Program-made: the position numbers and the translations under genes
Assembly: GCA_019084435.1 (NCBI GenBank)
Contig: JAHRFV010000150.1
Location: 1 to 11,592, forward strand
Direction of reading: 5' to 3'
Length of the DNA: 11,592 nt
DNA from: Dethiosulfatibacter sp.
GTDB lineage: Bacteria; Bacillota_A; Clostridia; Tissierellales; Dethiosulfatibacteraceae
Notes under the pieces: model-generated
Seen by the model: the letters and a program-made list of their open reading frames with translations, nothing else
Told to the model about the DNA's origin: nothing
Databases searched by the model: none
In this document: one piece after another, positions 7,026-11,592 of the stretch
Layout of the letters: each line of letters starts with the position of its first letter
Numbering within the stretch: position 1 is the stretch's first letter

Positions 7026-8366
7026 ATGTTGATCAAAAAAAGACAGTACAATTGGAAATACATACTGCCGATGGCTTTTTTCATCGCTTGGCTATGGTCA
7101 TATCCATTATTTGGCCATTTGCAGGAATCGTTTCTATATGATGAGTCTGAGTTTTTCAACTGGAACCTTTTGTTTCTATCCGGTTTATCTATAGGTTTTT
7201 TTGGTCATGCCTTCAAAGCCTCTGAAAGGCTTCCTAAAATAAAAATACCTACAATTGTATTAACCGCTCTGGTTTTTATGTTCTTATCCTCTATAAATAC
7301 TGCTTCATGTTTTTTATTGGGTATTAGCACTTCTATTTATATGATCAGATGGTCATCCAAGCTTGTCCTATTAAAAAAGGATGAAATCGGTTCTCATATG
7401 GGTATGATGATGCTTCTAGCAAGCTTTCTTTATTCCATGCTCTGGGCTTTAGGAGATAACGCACTGTCTATTTATATAGCTTATGGTTTCTTAGCCCTTT
7501 CATCCTTGTTCTCAGAGTCTGAATTTGATGGTGAAAACCTGGTCATTGAACCGTCTAATGAGAACTTAGAGCTTAAATTCTGTGTACTTAGATTCTGGCT
7601 TCCTTTTATTCTGATACTTTTTTCTTTTTATATTTTCTCAACTGTATTGTTAAATTACATATTCCCTTCTGCAAGGACAGATGCCCCTTATATGTATCTG
7701 CTTGCATCGCTTACCTATGGCTTAGCCGCTATGTTGGCCGGCATGTATTTGGACCGATTCAAAAAACCGGAAAATATTGTTCTTCTCGGAATCATATTTC
7801 TTGGTATATTTTATTTTTTATCTCCAATATTGGCGTCTTTATATTTGATCAATATCGGCCTTGAATTAAGCTATGCTTTAATAGACCTTTTTATTTGGGT
7901 AGGCATCGCTTATGCCTCGATTACATTTGGATACAATCCTGTAAGGTGTTTTGGCTTTGGCCTGGGAATGAATATTTTCTTTATTATAATTGGATTGCTA
8001 GCGAATGACATATTCACTAAAAGCGTTGGACCTATCAAGTCTTATAGTATACCCTTAATAGTCGGGATTATGATGCTGATCAGTATATTTCCCGCCCTAT
8101 CCATGAAACATATTAATATTTTAAAAGACGTTAAAAGCAAGCATCATGACAAACGCCAAAAAGCCCCTGACAATTTAACGCCAAGAGAGAAACAAGTCTT
8201 TAAACTGCTTATGACCAAAATGACAAATGATGAAATTCAAAATAGACTTTCTATCAGCAAAAACACTTTAAAGACTCATATTAGAAATATTTATGCCAAA
8301 TCAGGCGTGAAGTCGAGATATGAACTGATTGTAAAGCACAAGGATATTTTACAAGACAAAAAATAA
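7026..8366 (+). CDS. Membrane-embedded LuxR-type transcriptional regulator
   Basis: A 446-residue one-component regulator. Residues 1 to about 365 are dominated by hydrophobic segments, roughly ten to twelve predicted membrane helices that pack like a small transporter (for example ILPMAFFIAWLWSYPLFG, FWLPFILILFSFYIF). A charged linker follows, then a C-terminal LuxR/GerE helix-turn-helix (384-439): LTPREKQVFKLL, MTNDEIQNRLSISKNTLKTH, IRNIYAKSGVKSRYELI. This contains the family's LTPRE start and NTLKTHIRNIY recognition helix. There is no receiver domain, so the signal is probably sensed by the membrane domain. Proteins of this layout are known in Coriobacteriia and some Clostridia. The gene has its own extended -10 promoter, lies 28 nt before a CPBP protease gene, and is divergent from the SLH gene, its likeliest target. 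ATG 7026 has a weak GGTGG site 5 nt upstream. The signal is unknown. Confidence 0.9.
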   Translation: MLIKKRQYNWKYILPMAFFIAWLWSYPLFGHLQESFLYDESEFFNWNLLFLSGLSIGFFGHAFKASERLPKIKIPTIVLTALVFMFLSSINTASCFLLGISTSIYMIRWSSKLVLLKKDEIGSHMGMMMLLASFLYSMLWALGDNALSIYIAYGFLALSSLFSESEFDGENLVIEPSNENLELKFCVLRFWLPFILILFSFYIFSTVLLNYIFPSARTDAPYMYLLASLTYGLAAMLAGMYLDRFKKPENIVLLGIIFLGIFYFLSPILASLYLINIGLELSYALIDLFIWVGIAYASITFGYNPVRCFGFGLGMNIFFIIIGLLANDIFTKSVGPIKSYSIPLIVGIMMLISIFPALSMKHINILKDVKSKHHDKRQKAPDNLTPREKQVFKLLMTKMTNDEIQNRLSISKNTLKTHIRNIYAKSGVKSRYELIVKHKDILQDKK

Positions 8367-8372
8367 AATTTA

Positions 8373-8378
8373 GGGGAG
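8373..8378 (+). promoter_or_regulatory. Distant ribosome binding site of the CPBP gene
   Basis: GGGGAG is the only purine-rich site before the CPBP start, but it lies 16 nt upstream of ATG 8395, against the usual 5-10. No ATG, GTG or TTG in frame falls nearer. The next possible anti-SD match, ACGGA (8389-8393), is almost against the start. Translation may be inefficient or coupled to the regulator gene, whose stop is at 8366. Confidence 0.4.
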
Positions 8379-8394
8379 AACGGCGGTTACGGAA

Positions 8395-9135
8395 ATGAAG
8401 AGAATACTGATACTGATTCTAGCTTTAATCATCACTTTCATAATACCCTATGGTTTTGCAAAAGCAATTTCCGATTTATATGCGAAAAGTTTTTCAGATG
8501 GAGGAGCAGCAGGATTTTTTATCCTCACATTCATTCATAGATTGGCTCAGTTTATTATAACGACTATTTTGTTTGCTTTGATATTCAATCGGTTTGATAT
8601 AAACATGGGTTTTAGCTTTGACGACATTGTCAATCAATTGAAGCTTTTCAAATCAGTTGTTATCATGTGGCCTATTCTAACGATTGTTTTTTTCTTATTC
8701 ACGACGATTTTCGTGGATGGCTTCATCGATTACCTGTCAAATCTGTATCCGCTAGAAACAGGTTGGGTTTTGGCGAAGGTCGGTCGTGATGTTCTTTTGC
8801 TTGATGCATTAGCAGAAGAGGTTTTAAACCGTGCTTTTATCATTCAACTAATAGCAATATATTGGAGTAATAGATTTAGACTTGGATCATGGTCAATATC
8901 TCATGCTGCATTGCTATCTGTTCCATTGTTTGTTCTATCCCATATTCAAGTGGAATTGTTTCCTTTTTCAATCAAAGGATATGATCCTATCCAACTGGGC
9001 TTAACGTTTTTCACCGGCTTGTTGTTTGCATATGCTTATGAGCGTACTAAGGGCTTGCTTGTGCCGATTTTTCTTCACGGATACACCAACTTTACCATTA
9101 CAGTAGTTGCTTATCTAACTTTAGCTATTGTTTAA
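8395..9135 (+). CDS. CPBP family intramembrane metalloprotease
   Basis: A 246-residue integral membrane protein with about eight hydrophobic segments. It carries all the conserved CPBP (Abi, Rce1/type II CAAX-protease-like) motifs: EEVLNR with Glu141, Glu142 and Arg146; FVLSH with Phe179 and His183; and HGYTN with His228 and Asn232. These Glu and His residues form the putative catalytic site within the membrane. In bacteria the family is linked to bacteriocin immunity, peptide maturation and regulated proteolysis, mostly without known substrates. It follows the LuxR-type regulator by 28 nt and is probably co-transcribed. It may process the regulator, a signal peptide or an envelope protein, but nothing in the sequence says which. 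A hairpin terminator follows the stop codon at once. Confidence 0.9.
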   Translation: MKRILILILALIITFIIPYGFAKAISDLYAKSFSDGGAAGFFILTFIHRLAQFIITTILFALIFNRFDINMGFSFDDIVNQLKLFKSVVIMWPILTIVFFLFTTIFVDGFIDYLSNLYPLETGWVLAKVGRDVLLLDALAEEVLNRAFIIQLIAIYWSNRFRLGSWSISHAALLSVPLFVLSHIQVELFPFSIKGYDPIQLGLTFFTGLLFAYAYERTKGLLVPIFLHGYTNFTITVVAYLTLAIV

Positions 9136-9155
9136 TCTAAAATATATAAAACGCT

Positions 9156-9194
9156 ACAAACAAAAAACAAAAGGAACCGTCCCTTTTGTTTTTT
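9156..9194 (-). repeat. Dispersed palindromic repeat, copy 2 (inverted relative to copy 1)
   Basis: Identical over all 39 bases to the reverse complement of 3364-3402, with divergence immediately beyond on both sides. Like copy 1 it sits exactly at a convergent gene junction, here between the CPBP gene and the 742-residue membrane protein gene. The GTVP-containing short frame across it (from 9128) is an artefact of the repeat and not a gene. Confidence 0.8.
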
Positions 9195-9199
9195 ATTTG
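9157..9199. terminator. Bidirectional hairpin terminator between the CPBP gene and the unassigned membrane protein gene
   Basis: The left arm 9157-9176 pairs with 9180-9199 around a CCG triloop. There is one C/A mismatch (9161/9195) and one A-C pair (9175/9181) on the plus transcript, which becomes G-U on the minus transcript. A/T tracts on both sides make it usable in either direction. It starts 21 nt after the CPBP stop and abuts the stop codon of the minus-strand gene (9200-9202). Confidence 0.78.
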
Positions 9200-11428
9200 T
9201 TATTTCTTGCGAACAACTTCTCCGTCAAGATGATACTCATCGTCTTTCAGTTTCTTGATCTCAGCGATTCCTTTGACCTTGCTGTTCGTTACTTCGGTTA
9301 CAATCATATTGTCTTTTACATATCCTTTAGATGGGTCCTTCAGCTCCACATTCAGCCCCAAATTATATAGAGTCGCCTGAACGGTTTTTTTGGCTTTCCC
9401 AAGTATCTTGCCATTTTCTTTTGCAATCGCACTGACATGGAGTATTATCGTAATGTTGTTACTGTTTAATCTCTTACCTGTCAAGAATATAGACAGCTGA
9501 GCGGTGCTGTCTTGTCCATGGTTGATAATGGTTGGTATGAAAATATCCGGCCTGACAGGATAGGGCACCACGCTATAACGCCAATGCAATCCTTCCCCTT
9601 CCTCAACATTTACAGGAATCACAACCGATGCCTTTTCACCGTTGCAAAGCGGCGGCATCAGCTCATCGTTGTTGATCACCAGGAAATATCTTTCCTCACT
9701 CTCTTCAGCCTCATCTGCCTCCTCTGTCTCCTCTGTCTCCTCTATCTCCTCGTCCGGATCATTAATCGATTCATCCTCCATTCCTGAAAAACCGGAGGGT
9801 GCGCTGCCGACTCCGCTAATCACACCACTTACTGTGGTGGACAAGGCAAAGGAGAGCAATGCTACCGTCGTCACCTCAATCGGTCCTGCCAGGCTGCCAG
9901 TTTTTTCAAAGTATCCATTCAGGATTTTCACCATAACAGCCATTTCGATGCCTTCATCTGTATACTGATTATATCTATCAAAACTCGGGATAAGTGGCAT
10001 AGCTATTTCGTCACCATTGATAAAAAACGACAGTTCGCCTTTTTCATTGACCAAATCAAACCCTAAATATATCTGGTTCTCATTAACAAAATAATTATAA
10101 AAGATATCTATGACTTCGCCTTCAGCTGAAACATCCAGTCTTTCCCATTCTTCAGAAAGGGCATTAAAACGATCAAAGTTGTTGGTTGCGATGGCCTCAT
10201 CGATTATTTCTTGAGAAATGACGGGCTTGATGATATACGCGCCTTGGAACAAGAAAGTCCCAAGATTGTTTTTTTTATTCAACATCATATTTTGGATTGC
10301 CAGTTCTTCGTCAATCGTTTCATCAATATAATAAGGCTGCCCGTTGATTTCAAATTCTCCATACCCTACAGTATTATAACTTCCTCCAATCATAGGGCTG
10401 AAGCTGAAATACAATGGATCATACTCATCGTAATCACTCCTAAGCACAATACTGAAGCTTTTTTCCGTATCGCCGTCCAGTGTCAAAGTCCCGTCGTCAT
10501 TTAGTCCTTCTCCTGTAAGCACGTGTCTACTTGACTCTCCATCCAACAATACTTCGATTAAGCGTTTACTATCAGAGATTTCCTCAAAGTCTTCATTTGA
10601 GTTTACGTTAGCGTCATAGATCAAAGACGCAAAAGCCAAAATGACATTGGAGGACACCAATATGAGCACTACTAAAAATGACGCGGTTCTCCGAATCATT
10701 TTGTCATTTTTCTTCATCATAATGCTTCCTGCTCCAAACAAGAGTATCACGAATCCGATAAACGGTGCGTAACCTACGCTTATGCCTAGCAATGCGAAGA
10801 CGACCGTACAGGCAAACCCCAATGCATTCCCACTGACAAGCCTGTTTACAGAGTCCTTATTAATCTGATTTTTGCCGAATTTCCTCAACGCATCATTGAC
10901 AAAAACCACAATAAAGCCCCTGATACTTTTTAGCTGCTTGAAAAGCGCTATGGCAGCCAATAAACAGACACCGGAATTCTGCAAGCTTCCATCTCCTGTT
11001 ATGATTGGATAAACCAAAAACGTGGTGCCAAACCCTATTAGATTGAAGCCTCTTTTGACAGCATCCACTTTAACAAGCTGTTTAATATTCATATACTGGG
11101 GTATCTTAAGCAAAGACTTGGATTTTAATTCAGCGAAAGCCTTTTTCGATTTTTCCTTTTTATTGCCAGTGCTGAATATTAAAGGCCTGATCAGGCTGTT
11201 CAGCAAGAGGAGCATCAGCGTCTTACCCAAAACACCTTCAAAAAAACTTCCTCCGTCCACTCCTATCAATGCCCCGGTGATGAAATTGAAGGGAAATAAA
11301 ATAAGACTTGTTATACCATAGGACCTAAGCCATCCCAATACAAGCCAGATTAAAAAAACGAAAGCGTTAAAGGTCAGATTCTTCTTTACCGCTTTCACAA
11401 ACTTTGATACTAACTGTTTTTTCTCCAT
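9200..11428 (-). CDS. Multi-pass membrane protein of unknown function with acidic repeat and beta-rich C-terminus
   Basis: I do not recognise this 742-residue protein. Residues 20-270 carry about seven hydrophobic segments separated by Lys/Arg-rich loops, ending in FLVVLILVSSNVILAFASLI. Residues 270-515 are soluble and beta-rich, with many Asp, Glu, Tyr and Asn, and are probably extracytoplasmic. A further hydrophobic stretch (VALLSFALSTTVSGVISG, about 520-540) is followed by a Glu-rich low-complexity region (about 556-580) and a beta-rich C-terminal domain. That domain may be Ig-like in its strand pattern, but I cannot place it in a family. The longest frame would begin at a TTG (11434), but GGGGG (11436-11440) lies 7 nt from ATG 11428, so ATG is preferred. 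It appears to be a single gene, convergent with the CPBP gene. A role in envelope or secretion is possible but unsupported. Confidence 0.85.
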   Translation of the reverse strand: MEKKQLVSKFVKAVKKNLTFNAFVFLIWLVLGWLRSYGITSLILFPFNFITGALIGVDGGSFFEGVLGKTLMLLLLNSLIRPLIFSTGNKKEKSKKAFAELKSKSLLKIPQYMNIKQLVKVDAVKRGFNLIGFGTTFLVYPIITGDGSLQNSGVCLLAAIALFKQLKSIRGFIVVFVNDALRKFGKNQINKDSVNRLVSGNALGFACTVVFALLGISVGYAPFIGFVILLFGAGSIMMKKNDKMIRRTASFLVVLILVSSNVILAFASLIYDANVNSNEDFEEISDSKRLIEVLLDGESSRHVLTGEGLNDDGTLTLDGDTEKSFSIVLRSDYDEYDPLYFSFSPMIGGSYNTVGYGEFEINGQPYYIDETIDEELAIQNMMLNKKNNLGTFLFQGAYIIKPVISQEIIDEAIATNNFDRFNALSEEWERLDVSAEGEVIDIFYNYFVNENQIYLGFDLVNEKGELSFFINGDEIAMPLIPSFDRYNQYTDEGIEMAVMVKILNGYFEKTGSLAGPIEVTTVALLSFALSTTVSGVISGVGSAPSGFSGMEDESINDPDEEIEETEETEEADEAEESEERYFLVINNDELMPPLCNGEKASVVIPVNVEEGEGLHWRYSVVPYPVRPDIFIPTIINHGQDSTAQLSIFLTGKRLNSNNITIILHVSAIAKENGKILGKAKKTVQATLYNLGLNVELKDPSKGYVKDNMIVTEVTNSKVKGIAEIKKLKDDEYHLDGEVVRKK
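9716..9751 (-). repeat. Four 9-nt tandem units encoding Glu-Glu-x
   Basis: On the coding strand GAGGAG plus an ATA, ACA or GCA codon is repeated four times (EEI, EET, EET, EEA), and the acidic run continues to about 9693. The two central units are identical. Such microrepeats expand and contract by slippage in multiples of three codons, so the length may vary between strains without breaking the frame. Confidence 0.7.
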
Positions 11429-11454
11429 AGTCAAACCCCCGATATTTTTTCCGT

Positions 11455-11472
11455 AGTGTCAACTAAGACACT
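11455..11472. promoter_or_regulatory. Inverted repeat upstream of the 742-residue protein gene
   Basis: AGTGTC (11455-11460) and GACACT (11467-11472) flank a 6-nt spacer, 27-44 nt upstream of the ATG. The minus strand contains a perfect TTGACA here (11462-11457), but no -10 follows at the right distance. The repeat could be an operator or leader hairpin. On the plus strand it is followed by CG and a T-run, so it could alternatively act as a weak plus-strand terminator. Function undecided. Confidence 0.35.
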
Positions 11473-11553
11473 CGTTTTTTATTTTAAATCCTTTTATTTT
11501 CAAGGGTTTCACTCTTTTTTTAACAAAAATAACAATGACCCCCTTTTTTGAGA

Positions 11554-11559
11554 TATAAT
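11554..11559 (+). promoter_or_regulatory. Isolated TATAAT near the right edge
   Basis: A perfect TATAAT on the plus strand without TG before it and without a good -35 (AACAAT at 17 bp spacing). It could drive a plus-strand gene beginning beyond 11592. No start codon with a ribosome site is seen before the edge, so this remains a weak call in A/T-rich DNA. Confidence 0.25.
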
Positions 11560-11592
11560 TTAAGCTTCTGAACCCAAAATTTACTCTGAAAG

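Noticed and set aside
8395..9135. CPBP (Abi) gene as an anti-phage defence gene
   Set aside because: The Abi label is historical for the family. No other defence, toxin or bacteriocin gene accompanies it, and its neighbour is a membrane regulator.
9128..9370. Plus-strand 80-codon frame across the second palindromic repeat
   Set aside because: It includes GTVPF from the repeat itself, overlaps the 3' end of the opposite-strand 742-residue protein gene, and has no ribosome site. It is an artefact of the repeat.
9823..9839. CACCAC/GTGGTG hairpin
   Set aside because: It lies within the coding region of the hydrophobic segment of the 742-residue protein, has no T-run, and is best explained by codon content.
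10211..10504. Plus-strand frames of 91-108 codons opposite the 742-residue protein
   Set aside because: They are shadows of a continuous minus-strand coding region. The Ser-rich one (9642-9968) is simply the reverse of the Glu repeat.
11457..11462. TTGACA on the minus strand as the -35 of the 742-residue protein gene
   Set aside because: The 17-bp position downstream reads GGTTTG and falls just before the start codon, so no -10 and almost no leader would exist.

Overview
The window looks like chromosomal DNA of a low-to-moderate GC, anaerobic, spore-former-type Firmicute (class Clostridia). The reasons are A/T-rich intergenic DNA, strong AGGAGG-type ribosome binding sites, GTG starts, a bcd-etfB-etfA set, an S-layer-homology (SLH) anchored surface protein, and a dispersed palindromic repeat with a GGGACGGTTCC core of the kind I associate with Clostridia. 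Genus cannot be named from what is visible.

Layout. (1) 1-35, minus: the first 11 codons of a divergent gene leaving the left edge, with its own extended -10 promoter. (2) 36-344: intergenic DNA with that promoter and, just before the next gene, a Rex-like TTGTTAA/TTAACAA inverted repeat. (3) 345-3335, plus: a three-gene operon for an acyl-CoA dehydrogenase of the butyryl-CoA type and both subunits of its electron-transfer flavoprotein (etfB, etfA). (4) 3361-3399: a long hairpin acting as a shared terminator for two convergent genes. (5) 3412-6849, minus: a secreted 1145-residue SLH protein that I read as two seven-repeat beta-propellers separated by a small beta-rich module, followed by an Ig-like domain and three SLH motifs. 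(6) 6850-7025: a divergent promoter region with a 14-bp palindrome placed to serve both directions. (7) 7026-9135, plus: a membrane-embedded LuxR-type regulator and a CPBP-family intramembrane protease, probably one operon. (8) 9156-9194: a second copy of the palindromic repeat, inverted relative to the first, again at a convergent junction. (9) 9200-11428, minus: a 742-residue multi-pass membrane protein I cannot assign. (10) 11429-11592: its leader and upstream region.

How the parts may work together. The bcd-etf operon is a redox-metabolism unit: reduction of a short-chain enoyl-CoA, or oxidation of the acyl-CoA, with electrons passing through Etf, plausibly under NADH-responsive Rex control. 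The middle block is a separate unit. A membrane-bound one-component regulator is divergent from a large cell-surface protein and co-transcribed with a CPBP membrane protease. The palindrome between them sits near -38 of a promoter for the surface gene that lacks a -35 box, and near -60 of the regulator's own promoter. The simplest model is that the LuxR protein senses something at the membrane and activates the surface gene, and perhaps itself, by binding there. The two inverted copies of the 39-nt repeat lie exactly at the outer borders of this block.

No rRNA, tRNA, CRISPR array, complete mobile element or recognisable defence system is visible. The most interesting items are the double-propeller surface protein with its divergent membrane regulator, the paired inverted repeats used as terminators, and the unassigned membrane protein.
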